This document shows, piece after piece, positions 32,464 to 42,599 of a stretch of DNA of 64,000 nt; position 1 is the first letter of the stretch, and each line of letters begins with the position of its first letter. The stretch spans positions 1 to 64,000 of the forward strand of contig JAGVSM010003813.1 in NCBI GenBank assembly GCA_022494885.1, given 5' to 3'. This DNA comes from Micrasema longulum. Its lineage: Eukaryota > Arthropoda > Insecta > Trichoptera > Brachycentridae. The notes beneath the pieces were generated by a model. It did not search any database. It saw nothing but the letters and a program-made list of their open reading frames with translations, and was not told the origin of the DNA. The position numbers and the translations under genes were made by a program.

Positions 32464-33114
32464 TACAAATACCTATAAAAAAATATGAAATGGATGTAGA
32501 ATAATTGATTGTATTTTCAGGATATTTTGGAAAAATGTTTTTATACAAAACTTGCACAAAGCAATTATAAGAAATATGTCAATAGAAAAACGCGACATGT
32601 TTGGCATTGATAATTGTGACGTCGAGATTCGTGACGATGTTCTATAAAAATTTAAACGGTTAGGAACAAAGTTAAAAAATAAATATGAATCGTGGTCAAC
32701 GCAATGACCATTTTTGCGGGTATTCAAAATAATAAATTTAAAAAATATATATTCTACTAAAAAGTAGGAAAATTTTTATTTTTGCTTCAAAGAATTTTTT
32801 AAACCCTTATAACTTAAAAATGTTTTTTAAAAAGCGATATTTCTCTATTACCCTACAAAAACATAGAAACAATAAAAAAAATATAGCAGAAAAAATACAA
32901 ACTACAAAAAACCGTATTTGTATTACTTTAAACAATTGACTTGATATATTTTACCAAATTAAAATTCGGAAGATTATACACAGTCGTTAATTTTTTTTAG
33001 GTTCCTTACATATATTTTGTATGCTTTTTAAAAATAAACTGAATTTAATAAAAATAAATGACATTATGGTAATATTTCAAAATTCATTTTTTAATAATAT
33101 TGATATTTGACCGA
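32464..33114. other. No recognisable feature
   Basis: AT-rich with A/T runs. No match in the window and no convincing open frame. Confidence 0.4.
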
Positions 33115-33167
33115 TTTATATAGCGCAATTTTTGTGAAAAATCACCTCCGGGGCGCTGTGCAATTTT
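33115..33167 (-). repeat. TR1 3' end fragment, minus strand
   Basis: TATAGCGCAATTTTTGTGAA then AATCACCTCCGGGGCGCTGT is the reverse of the TR1 end at 44180-44220. It shows that the stem AGCGCC/GGCGCT travels without the tandem blocks, as expected for a 5'-truncated retroelement copy. Confidence 0.7.
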
Positions 33168-33509
33168 ATACGATAGCTAACATTCAACCTAACGAAAGTT
33201 ACAAAATATTATAATTTCTAGCCAAGCATTTCCATCAATGTAATATTTGTATATTACCAATTATCGACTTTTCTATATCTATAGGTTACGAGACGTACAC
33301 GTTTCTTTGTCAGGCCACTAACATGCTAATCTCACTATACAACCTCACCACAGCAGTTGCCTAACATCCTTGATTTTTTTACTCGTTTTCTTTCCTAGAT
33401 CTTCCTCTTGTATCCTTCTTAAATCATAACCTGATTCCATGTTTCTCATCATACTGTGTTGGTACTCAAAAAACAAAGAAGGTAAGGTAGTCAGTCTCAC
33501 GATTCACTT
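33168..33509. other. No recognisable feature
   Basis: Unassigned sequence of mixed composition. Confidence 0.4.
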
Positions 33510-33605
33510 TTTAACGACTCGAGATAACCATAGATTTAAAAACACTAGTCCAGGGATCTGGTTCTATTTTACATACAGAACTATATTCTTTAACCGTTTG
33601 GACTC
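33510..33605 (+). repeat. Dispersed repeat C, plus strand
   Basis: Contains CTAGTCCAGGGATCTGGTTC and TACAGAACTATATTCTT, as at 14105-14225. Confidence 0.6.
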
Positions 33606-33629
33606 GGAATTTGTAAATACAGGGTAGAA

Positions 33630-34300
33630 AAGTATTTTATTTGAAACCGGAAAAAATGGAATTCGCGTAGCAAGTAATGAATTTATCGCAATACGAGAAT
33701 CTTTTGAATGGTTATTAAAAAAAAAGATTGTCGTTCGGGCGTTCAAGCTATAACTGATACCCGGTCGGTAAATCCATTCATTGTAGATATTCCGAGTAAA
33801 ATTAAGCATCTAAAAATCAAAGGAATGATTATTCAAATATGCTGGATAAGAGGACATGCTGGTATCGTAGGAAATGAGAGAGCGGATGAACGAGCAAGAG
33901 CCGCAACTTGTAAAAGAACGGCACCTTTCTTCTCAGAATTTCCCTTTAGCTTTGCTTGACGCTGTATAAAACAAAATACGCAGCAGCGTTAGGAGGATCA
34001 TTACCGCGCTTCGTCTACGGGGAAAATCACTAAAATGTTTTTTCCAACGCTGGCTGATGCAGCAAACTTCCGTTGTCATCACCAAAGTACTTTCGAAACG
34101 ACCCAAATCTTTACACGGACACGGAGCTATGAGAAGTTACCTATATGGGTTTAAATTAAGGAATGATGACAATAGGTCCATGCGATGATATTTCTTCAGA
34201 GTATCGATCATCTGTTATTTTAGTGCCAATTTTTCAGTTTACAACGCCATAATCTTGAAGCAGAATACATAAAAGATGGAATATCCTTATGGTTTAAAAA
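33630..34300 (+). pseudogene. Non-LTR retrotransposon RNase H domain relic
   Basis: The only RNase H trace in the window. Blocks: GVQAITDTRSVNPFI (SD/IQ-like helix region), then IQICWIRGHAGIVGNERADE followed by RARAA. W[IV]xGHxGI.GNE.AD is the end of the RNase HI fold in I-clade and related non-LTR polyproteins. Downstream, in other frames, HGHGAMRSYLYGFKLRNDD and a DISSEYRSSVI block resemble the C-terminal Cys/His region that follows RNase H. The stop at 33957-33959 and several frameshifts make it a relic. Reverse transcriptase is missing. Confidence 0.85.
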
Positions 34301-35179
34301 GTAGTTATCAAGCGCCATTGTTTTAAGACTTTACAACAATGGTGATTGGACTCATAAAGATAATAAACCAAAATCAGTGATCGAACATCCCATTTCCAAG
34401 ATAAAAAAAACTATTTTATCCGAGTACCTTAGCCTTGTACATGACACGTTAAGGGTACTAAATACAGGGGTCCAAATATATACATTTTAATTTTTTTAAA
34501 TGAGTTTATCTCGTTATTAAAAAAATAAAAACTTTTTTTGCGCCAGTGAAGGTACTAAAATTAATAAAATCTTCAAATCGTGTATGGTTTAGATAAAACA
34601 AAACAAAGAAAATATGTATTTTTATTTACGATTTCAAGTTGGCGGGTTTGTGAAGTCAAATCGTGAGGGTCGTGCATCCGAATCTCGGAGAAGGATGAAA
34701 AACGTGACCCGATTTGTTATTTTTTATCATTCATCTGGCTATACAAGACATTGCAAAATAAATTTGCTGGTTTTAAATTAGTTGATGATTTTATTTGGTG
34801 GAATTCGATCAAAATATGAGTCATAAAATTTGTTGAATGGATTATTAATTATTCATAGATGGCGCTTTTATATTTTTTTATTGATTGAATGCCATTATTA
34901 AGTTAGTTTTCAATGGAAATTTTACAACATCTGGTTTGCGGAAACTTTACACAATACTGATTGTAACAAATACGATAGCAATATAAATTACCTAAAACCC
35001 ATAAAACCTAAATTAGGTTCTTTTCACAAAATGGTATACAAAACAAAAAATAAGATAAGTTATAGTAATAAGAAATGTTATATTTTGTTATGTGTACTAT
35101 AAACATAAAGATACAAAAAGAAAAAATATAAACAGTGTTTACTACATAAATAAGAATTATGTATATAAATTCTTACTTT
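34301..35179. other. No recognisable feature
   Basis: AT-rich, without open frames or repeats that I can assign. Confidence 0.4.
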
Positions 35180-35414
35180 TTTCTTTAATATGTTGTGTTC
35201 CTGACTGCACTTTTTATTTCCTTTGTTCATTTTACAAAAGGAAAATATTTTTGATGTTTGAAGCACTTACTTTGTGGAACGTTATTATTTAGTGTATTAA
35301 AATAAAATAACTTTGTTTTTATGTGTCACTTCTCTTTTTTTATTTTTCACAATATATTTATTTATTTATATAAAGATACATAAAACAAAAAAAAAATATC
35401 TTCACACTACCACC
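35180..35414 (+). repeat. Dispersed tail-like repeat
   Basis: TTTGAAGCACTTACTTTGTG followed by AATAAAATAACTTTGTTTTT resembles 38991-39058 (TTTGAAGCACTAACTTTGTA, then AACAACTTTGTTTTT), and the GAAGCACTTAC tip recurs reversed near 41405. It is probably the end of an unclassified retroelement. The T-rich part at 35335-35400 may be a separate minus-strand tail. Confidence 0.45.
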
Positions 35415-35840
35415 TAGTCTGGTCCACCTGGTCCATAAAGGAGTATAGAAATTGAAAAAATAACATTTTAAATTTTAAAGGTTTCAGCTATTTAACTTCA
35501 CTAAAATCAACAAATGGAAGAATTGGAGAAATATGGATGTTCAAACATATGCAAAATGGTGAATGTTACACAGTGTGTAAAGTGGCCACTTAAACAAGCC
35601 AAAGACAGGTCATAAGCCCTGTAAATGCCTATAATTCCATATTCCCTTATTTAAGGGATTCTCTACCCCTGTTGTAATTTGTTAATTAAAAAAACTGTTA
35701 AGATAAATAAATTTCCTTCTTTAAAATGTTCTCCATCCCAGGTGTAATTTGTTGATCTTAATGACTCCCTAAGGGGTAAAATCCAGTCTCTTGTCTACAA
35801 ACATTCGGAAAACCTCAAACTATTGTGATAAATCAACTGG
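35415..35840 (+). repeat. FB1 unit with core and terminal module, forward
   Basis: From CCACCTGGTCCATAAAGGAG (start) through TCAACAAATGGAAGAATTGG, AATGGTGAATGTTACACAGT and AAGCCCTGTAAATGCC to CCCTGTTGTAATTTGTTAAT. After a short spacer come a second CATCCCAGGTGTAATTTGTT and the terminal module GACTCCCTAAGGGG, AATCCAGTCTCTTGTCTACA. The most complete forward unit, about 425 bp. Confidence 0.88.
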
Positions 35841-35846
35841 TCCAAG

Positions 35847-35996
35847 AAGATTTAAGTTTGTAAGTGAAAATTCTTGATGGAAGTCCATTTATAATAGATA
35901 GATAAATAATTTATAATAGAAATAAAAGACGAGTAATACTAGATATTTTAGATTTGTGGAAAAAACTATCACTTGTCTTTTATTTCTACACTAAAA
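35847..35996 (+). repeat. Dispersed repeat L between two FB1 units
   Basis: TTTAAGTTTGTAAGTGAAAA and TTCTTGATGGAAGTCC as at 15611 and, reversed, at 53820. AATAAAAGACGAGTAATACT can pair with CACTTGTCTTTTATTT at the other end. GGTCCAAGAAG occurs on both sides (35839-35849 and 35997-36007). This may be a target duplication or just the FB1 start in both neighbouring units. Confidence 0.6.
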
Positions 35997-36255
35997 GGTC
36001 CAAGAAGAAGTTTAAAAATAGGAAAATTATTTTCAGGCGTTGCCTAGTATGTGCAATAAATTGATCTGATAAATTTCTTCACAACTAAAACTAACACATT
36101 AAAATCAACAGATGGAAGAATTGAAGAAATATGGATGTACAAACATTAAAAAAAATGTGAATGCTACACAGTGTGTAAAGTGGCCACTTAAATCAGCCTA
36201 GACTTCCATATTTTGTTCTCTTAAATATTCTACATCCCTGTTGTAATTTATTAAC
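35997..36255 (+). repeat. FB1 unit, forward
   Basis: GGTCCAAGAAGAAGTTTAAA, TTTTCAGGCGTTGCCTAGTA, ATCAACAGATGGAAGAATTG, TACACAGTGTGTAAAGTGGC and CATCCCTGTTGTAATTTATT. The AGGTCATAAGCCCTG block is deleted. Confidence 0.82.
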
Positions 36256-36299
36256 ATAAATTATATATATGAATTATTTAGTAAATTTAATTTTAGTTT

Positions 36300-36640
36300 T
36301 TTATTTTTATTTTATTGTTTAAAAAACTTATATTTTTTTAAATACTAATGTTATATTATTTTTTTAATTATTATTATCTACTCATTCTCAACTTTACTGT
36401 GTTATTTTTAAATTTAGAACATAAGATTTTCTCATGCTTATTGTTATATTTTATTTAGAGATGTTAAGTTTCTTTTTTACTTTTTGTTTTTTGTATTTTA
36501 CTAAATTTTTTAGTTTTAATTATTCTATTATTTCATACTATGTACTACATGTTTATTGTGCACTGCTGTGATTATTTCTGTGAATTATTATTTTTTGTAA
36601 AAGATTCTTTGAACCGTTGATGTATAAATAAATAAATAAA
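36300..36640 (+). mobile_element. LINE 3' tail
   Basis: T-rich untranslated sequence ending TTTGAACCGTTGATGTATAA then ATAAATAAATAAAT. The end form is like 13680-13720. No coding part is present. Confidence 0.5.
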
Positions 36641-37159
36641 TTTCAATGAACATCTGGACAACACGTATAATGTTGTGCTGTTATTGTAAATATGCGATTG
36701 AATTCTTGATATTAATTTTATTCGTTGTTCACTTCAAGTACAAAGAGACGGTTGAAAATTATAGCCAATACAATGTGTAGTAAAATTTACTAGTGAATAA
36801 ATCCAAACTTAGTTGAAATTCCAAGTACGGTGTAATAATTTTGAGCTTTCACTGGTTTTCTCCTTGTGACTGTTTCGACGACGACATTTGAATAATGCAA
36901 TGGACTTGTGTGTGAATTTTGATCAGATGAGCAAATCAACAAGCAGAAGGAATGCCGTTAGGATGTTAGTGCCGCATGTGAGATCATCGCAATAATGCAA
37001 CCTGAGGACTCGGTGTTATAAATGTTAGAGAGAATCGTGCTGTAGTCAGAAAAGGGAATGAAGAGATAGTGAAATCGTGAAGAAAAACACCGGAATGAAC
37101 TGATTAAAAATCATATAAAAAGTCAACACATTCTTGTAAACAGCAAATATGTTTTATTA
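36641..37159. other. No recognisable feature
   Basis: Mixed sequence, slightly GC-richer at 36830-37080, with no repeat match or useful frame. Confidence 0.4.
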
Positions 37160-37897
37160 TTACCATTAGAAACTGTTTAAAAATTTATATTAAAAATAAT
37201 GCTTCACAAAAATCGCACTTTTCCCTCTTTCCAATTGTTCCAAGAAGCTAAACTTTTAGATCTAAGACAAATCTATTGTTTTCAATGTTTAAAATATATA
37301 TTTAAGAACCAAAATTTATTTACAAGTAATTCAAATAGATCAAGTCAAAAAAGGAATCGTGTGTTAGAAATATCACATTGTAAAACGAGGCTCGCACAGA
37401 GACATGCATATTTTATGGGCCCAAAAATGTTTAATTCTTTTTTTACTGATAATATTTCATTGATTCCAAACTTTCAAAATTTTCCATCTTTTAAAAAACA
37501 TGCACTATCCTGGATTCAAACTAAAGCTTTGAACTCTTTTTTTTCCATGATTTATTTTGTTGCCCTTCAATAATAAGGAATATTTTTGTGTTTTTTTTAA
37601 ATACTTTTTATTTCCTTTTTTAATTACTATAAAAAAAACATATTATCTTTTACAGAATATTTATTTTTTTCTTTCTTATGTTATACATAAATATTATATC
37701 TGTCCATTATTTATTATAGGAGCGAAAATTCATTAAAATTTTCTTGTATACCCACGAACAGGCAATGCCTTTGTGGGATTTTTTTGTTTACTATTTTTCT
37801 ATTAATATGTACTTCATTGATATGTAATTATACATTATTATTTTTATACTCTGTTTTATTATTATGTTTATTGTAAAAAAAAACAAAAAAAATATTT
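37160..37897 (+). pseudogene. LINE-A, 5'-truncated copy with full 3' end
   Basis: Reference copy for LINE-A. The coding part has PLETV then, after a stop, LHKNRTFPSFQLFQEAKL, LRQIYCFQCLKYIF, NRSSQKRNRVLEISHC and RLAQRHAYFMGPKMFNSF, ending at the stop 37571-37573 after FFSMIYFVALQ. The open part is 124 codons and is similar to the minus-strand relic at 4128-4565. The untranslated part (37574-37897) is shared with 1-245 and 12442-12790 and ends in TGTAAAAAAAAACAAAAAAA. Endonuclease and palm are missing. Confidence 0.92.
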
Positions 37898-37954
37898 TTT
37901 TTTAAATATATTATATTTTTGTCATTAGCGAATTATTATAAAATAATAATTCTC

Positions 37955-38395
37955 TAATGTTTAAGTATGTCCAAATGCTTGCCGACTGGCTGGATTTCCT
38001 CCCCTCTCTGTCAAAAAAAAAAAAGAATAACTCCCTAGGGAGGAATATCCAGCCAGTCTGCGAGCATTTGGACATACTTAAACATTGTTGAATTAACTAC
38101 CTGGTAAAAAAAGAAGTATAACAATAGGATAATTACAATATTTAAGTTTATCCAAATGTTTGAAGACAAAAGACTGGATTTCACCCCCTCGGGAGTCATT
38201 AAGATTAACAAATTACAACAGGGATGGAGCATACTTTGAATAAGGGAATATGGAAGTCTAGGCATTTACAGGGCTTATGACCTGTCATTGGCTGGTTTAA
38301 GTGGCCAGTTTACACACTGTGTAACATTCACCATTTTGCCTATGTTTAAACATCCATATTTCTTCAATTCTTCCATTTGTTGAATTAATTATGAC
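37955..38395. repeat. FB1 fold-back cluster
   Basis: 37961-38005 is a terminal module in reverse (AAGTATGTCCAAATGCTTGC). 38033-38090 is the same module forward (AACTCCCTAGGGAGG, CCAGCCAGTCTGCGAGCATT). These two form a near-perfect hairpin around an A run. 38130-38200 is a third, reversed module (CACCCCCTCGGGAGTCATTA), followed to 38390 by the reversed core (ACAGGGCTTATGACCTGTCA, TACACACTGTGTAACATTCA). Confidence 0.88.
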
Positions 38396-38720
38396 AAATT
38401 ATTATGACACCTGCAAAAATACTAAACTTACAAATAAATATTAATTTCGCCTAGGTTTGGAGTACAATACAAAATAAAAACAACTTACATAAAGCAGCAG
38501 AAGGTTTTTCGAATCTGTAGTAGACTATTTAGGATTGAAAAATTGTATTTACCTGTAACAAAAAATAAGTAACATTGTATTAGTAAAAATGTTCACCAAT
38601 ATCGAATGATATAAAAGGGTTTCACGTTTTTTTTATTATTACTGTTTTTAAATAATAAAATGACCTAAGTAACCGCATTATTATTTTTTCCGAGTGACGT
38701 CCGATAAATTTTCTACTTTT
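38396..38720. other. No recognisable feature
   Basis: AT-rich spacer without matches. Confidence 0.4.
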
Positions 38721-38790
38721 AGTCCCGTGGCTAGTGTTTCCGACCCACAGATCAGGGGTCCGAGGTTCGAACCCCACTCTACCGCAAATT
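38721..38790 (+). mobile_element. SINE-A head, left part of an interrupted copy
   Basis: AGTCCCGTGGCTAGTGTTTC, GAGGTTCGAACCCCACTCTA, then CCGC and a break. Good A-box and B-box (GGTTCGAACCC). The body resumes at 39083. Confidence 0.88.
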
Positions 38791-39082
38791 GATTGGATTG
38801 TTATTATATTGCATCACATGTCATTATATTTGAATCTAATAATTTTAATGTGTATTTTTTATTGTTATTTATTATGGCTTGACACGGGCACAGCCTAAAA
38901 AGCCTTAATAAGTTCACCTATATTTAAACGCGTGTAATTTTGAATGAATAAATAAATAAAAAAAATTAATAGTGAGTTATAAAGTTTATATTTGAAGCAC
39001 TAACTTTGTAGTTATTCATTATAATAAAATAAATAAAACAACTTTGTTTTTAAAAACAAAGTTGTTTCATTTATTTTTTTAT
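38791..39082 (+). mobile_element. Two insertions inside SINE-A
   Basis: 38791-38967 is a LINE-type tail (GGCTTGACACGGGCACAGCC, then TGAATGAATAAATAAATAAA). 38981-39082 is a 102-bp piece with a near-perfect palindrome (ACAACTTTGTTTTTAAAAAC then AAAGTTGTTT). The 13-bp AATAGTGAGTTAT stands on both sides of the 102-bp piece (38968-38980 and 39083-39095), as a target duplication would. Confidence 0.7.
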
Positions 39083-39170
39083 AATAGTGAGTTATTTACG
39101 ACACGTTGAAAATATCCCAAAACTGAAATATTTGAGTATCATAAGACCGCAAACTTATTTATATTTTTCT
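39083..39170 (+). mobile_element. SINE-A body, right part of the interrupted copy
   Basis: AATAGTGAGTTATTTACGAC, ACGTTGAAAATATCCCAAAA, GAAATATTTGAGTATCATAA and GACCGCAAACTTATTTA follow the block order of the 46250-46425 copy. Confidence 0.85.
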
Positions 39171-39475
39171 TAAATAACAAACCGTATGTTGAATTACCTA
39201 AAAATGAGACGTTTCGCGCCCTAGGGGACAAACAGCACATATTACTTTACCGCCCCATACCTGTAGGTAATGTGTGTTAGAAGCGCACTCGGCGGGCATG
39301 ACGTGTGACGTCAAAATGATGTGAAGCCAACTGCGTGTCGTTTTTTCTGTTTCAGTGCTGCAGAGCAGCGTTTATTTAATAATTTAAAATACATATTACA
39401 ATTTGTTTGTGCGCGATTTTAAACAAAAAAAAATATAAAAGAAAACTTTTCAAAATAAATTGATAGGTTTATAGA
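39171..39475. other. No recognisable feature
   Basis: Slightly GC-richer patch at 39200-39370 with TGACGTGTGACGTCA near 39299. Unassigned. Confidence 0.4.
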
Positions 39476-39580
39476 GGAAGCGAGATCTGTATGCAAAGAT
39501 AGTGTTTTGGCGTTCTATCCTCTCTACCTACCCTTACGGGGAAACGGCGTGACGGTTCGTTTGTTTGTTTGTTTGTTTGT
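39476..39580 (+). mobile_element. LINE-G 3' end with (GTTT)n tail
   Basis: GAAGCGAGATCTGTATGCAA, then CTCTACCTACCCTTACGGGG, then AAACGGCGTGACGG, matching 31090-31169. It ends in a run of GTTT repeats (39557-39580), whereas the copy at 30711 ends in TAG repeats. Only about 80 bp of the element was inserted. Confidence 0.85.
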
Positions 39581-39997
39581 AGTTTATTATTCTCAGAAAC
39601 AAAAATGGTAGAAGAAAACGCGGAGGTCAAATGATTAAAATTTAGAAAAACCTGACAAAAAATATAAAAATTTGCATTATAAAAAGATTTTGTTGGCAAT
39701 TTCATCTTCACAGTGAGGACATATTGAGATCTAAAATAAACAATGGCAAATTTTATCATAAATGCACAATAACAAATTAATTTTAAATACCACATCCTCC
39801 TATTGCATTGAATTGAGAATATCACAAATCGATTTTGAAAGAAAAATCAATAAAAACATTTGATTTTAACGATATTTTTACTAGCGCGAAATTTATAGCA
39901 ATTTATATGAAGATTTCAATATATTGCATGCTCGTTTTTACTGTGCTAAAAATTATCATTACAAAATCCAAGCTTACAAAATATAACGCGCTCAGTA
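39581..39997. other. No recognisable feature
   Basis: AT-rich. The 118-codon minus-strand open frame that spans 39469-39825 overlaps the LINE-G tail and has no motif, so I do not call it. Confidence 0.4.
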
Positions 39998-40557
39998 GCT
40001 CATTCACAAATAACTATCGACGTGCTTAAAAACATGCTAAGCATTTGAGCTATCACAATGAACAATAATGAACGTGCTTAAGTTATCGCAGTCATAAGTT
40101 AACGCGTGTGTAATCTCTAAGTCAACGCTGATGTCGGTTTGTTTTTTGTTTTCCTCGTAAATAAATACAGTTCACTGGCGAAAAATCGACGTTTACTATA
40201 AAAAATAATACAATATATTACATTTGGTAAATAGTAAGAAGTACCAAAAACAACAAAGTGAAAATTAAATTACAATTACTATGGCGACTGCTTTTCTTGA
40301 CATTTGGCTTGTTAATCGCCGGCTAAATGCAATTAATAATAAGTAAATGAATAAAAATGGCAGTTTTGGAATATTTTCCATATTTACACCGGTAAAATTG
40401 AAATATATGATTGCGCAGCAAGATTATACATCACAAAACGTAAATATTTTGACATTTAATATTAGGTTTTCAGTACAAACGACAAAACGATATGTGAATA
40501 CGATAAACAACCATGGTGAGAAATTGTTATCACGTCGATAGTTATTTGTGATTGAGC
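39998..40557. mobile_element. Inverted-repeat element of about 560 bp
   Basis: The left end CACAAATAACTATCGACGTG (40005-40024) has its exact complement CACGTCGATAGTTATTTGTG at 40531-40550. The match extends outward for a few bases with mismatches (GCTCATT/GCTCAAT). The interior is AT-rich, with no transposase. No target duplication was identified, so the class is open. Confidence 0.72.
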
Positions 40558-41554
40558 AACAGGATTTTAATTATACATTCTTAAATTGATAGGTGATTGG
40601 CCATTAATTTTGGTGGTATTAAATTGAATAATAAATGCCAGAAATATTTCTAAACCTGTATTGTAAGCTATCAGGATGAACGAAAGATGAGCCAGTGTCA
40701 GATCCTGAAGACAAAACTGCTGACGCTGACGGCAAGCAAAGTTTTTGTTCCTTTTTTATATGTAAAATATATTGGATTTGTTATTTTACAGTTTTTGTTC
40801 AATCATTAAAAAATATTCAAAAACCCTTGATGATGCAAATATACTTTGGTTCATAATTATTTAATGCGCATTTAAAATTAACGTACTCGTAACATTTTTA
40901 AATAATTAATTGATTTATAAAATAACATAGAAGATATTATACATTATGTGTGTTAAAAACATTTGTTAACAGGTTGTTGCAATTTTAAAAAATATATTAA
41001 AAAACCATTACACCATCGTTACGGGTGTTTCCGTTAGAAAATACATATTATAATTTTTTTTAGCTAAAATATGATTAATTTTCGACCGGCAGATTCATGT
41101 ACAATGTGTACATTGTACATTAACACAAGTATGTAAGCAATTTTTTTTCTTAAACATAATTTTAAGATAATAAATCAAATACGAAAATTATTAAGGAACC
41201 AATTAAATTTTGGTTTTTGACCTAGAATATAAGAAAAAAAACCACAAAACAAGCATTTTCAAATAGGTGCGATTTAAAATGCTTTTTAAAAGATTAAAAT
41301 AAAATCACTTTTTTAAAAAACAACTTTATTTTTTAATTGAATTATTTTTAAACTACTTTTGGCAAAACATTGCCTTCTTCGGGATTATTTACAAAATATA
41401 CAAGGTAAGTGCTTCAAAGATTAAAAAAATAGTTTTCTTTTATTTCTAAAACTAAAGAGAGAAGTTTTCGCTTTAACCACTTTTATGTTAAATTTATTAC
41501 CATTAAATAATTAGAACAAATTTTAAGTTAACATTTTTCTTATATTCAAGTACC
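40558..41554. other. No gene; small palindrome at 41098
   Basis: TGTACAATGTGTACATTGTA at 41098-41119 is a short hairpin. The remaining sequence is AT-rich and unassigned. A GCACTTACC tip near 41405 is the reverse of the repeat at 35255. Confidence 0.4.
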
Positions 41555-41690
41555 GATGCACACATAAAACTCTGACAGGCATGAGACAAATCACATTTGA
41601 TTTTTGTATTATTACCGGGAATCGAACCCGAAATCGTGCGTGAGTCAAGCGACTTAACCAATTCACCACAGATGGCGGCGTAAATAATTT
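41555..41690 (-). mobile_element. SINE-C, tRNA-derived, minus strand
   Basis: The reverse complement reads CGCCATCTGTGGTGAATTGG, TTAAGTCGCTTGACTCACGC and TTTCGGGTTCGATTCCCGGT: a good A-box (TGGTGAATTGG) and a perfect B-box (GGTTCGATTCC). The anticodon stem does not pair properly, so it is not a functional tRNA. Only one copy is in the window, so the family status is inferred. Confidence 0.65.
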
Positions 41691-41798
41691 GTTTTTGGAT
41701 AGTAAAATAAATACCGTTTTACTGTCTTACGACAGAGTTACTTACTCTTGTTAGACGGTATAAAGCTTCTTTATATTATTGTAATTTCCGAAAATATA

Positions 41799-42152
41799 CA
41801 CGGTTTTTCAGGGCCAAACCGCGAAATTTAGAGGAATATTTCTCATGGCTTTAAAAAAATTCTAATAAAAATTTTCTAGTCATTTAAAAAAATTATTTTT
41901 TTGTCCCAAAATGGAGTAAATTATTCTCCAACGAAACGATACGCACCAGACGCGGACAAGGGAAGCGGCTGGGTAGGAGAGGGGTAGGGGTTTGTAAAGG
42001 GACTGTTTGTCCGAGAAATTAAGGATTTACTAAATTTTGAGATAACGTTTTTTTTTAAATGACTTTATGGAAAATAATTATTGAAATTTTATTGAAGCTT
42101 TCTGTGAGAAATGTTCCTCTGAAGTTTCGCGGTCTGGCCCTAAAAACCCGTG
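41799..42152. mobile_element. TA-flanked hairpin MITE with GC-rich centre
   Basis: Ends CACGGTTTTTCAGGGCCAAA and its near complement ending CCCTAAAAACCCGTG, with TA on both sides (41797-41798 and 42153-42154). The arms match over about 50 bp (CCGCGAAATTTAGAGGAATA against the reversed TGTTCCTCTGAAGTTTCGCG). The centre at 41935-42010 is GC-rich (GGGTAGGAGAGGGGTAGGGG). Size and plan are as for the element at 14321-14684, though the sequence differs. No coding sequence. Confidence 0.88.
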
Positions 42153-42599
42153 TATATGATAAGAAAAATAAATTTTTGAAAATATAAAAATAATAAGAAA
42201 CACCCTTTTACTTAATACAACAGCAACCCTGCTACATACTTGATGTACCTACATAATGTAAGTACTTGTATATGCCGTGAAAGTAATCACAAATAAATAC
42301 CAGTTTAGTATAAAAACAGATGTTACGACTACATTACGCTACTAATAGTCAATTACAGCGATTGGAAACCTTTTAAACCGATTAAACCGAATACAATTGA
42401 AAGGACGAAGAAATAGTGATCTTGAGGCACGATTCAAATATCGATTGCTTTTATACAGGTAAAAGGTTGCAAATAATATCGTTGATGTTCTTGATTTGGT
42501 CAAATATATATATTTCAACGTGCTCAATAATGATGCAACATATTGATATTAGATGCATTAATTTATCTAGGTCAAATTAGAGCATAAATTATCTGTTCC
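42153..42599. other. No recognisable feature
   Basis: AT-rich, no match in the window. Confidence 0.4.

Noticed and set aside
35160..35266. ICCVPDC motif resembling a THAP start
   Set aside because: No initiating MP, no GITFH block and no donor site after it; the surrounding sequence resembles a retroelement tail.
39469..39825. 118-codon open frame on the minus strand
   Set aside because: Antisense across a LINE-G tail and a GTTT run; no motif.
41610..41685. Possible tRNA gene on the minus strand
   Set aside because: Good A and B boxes but no proper anticodon stem and no closing acceptor stem; treated as a SINE head.
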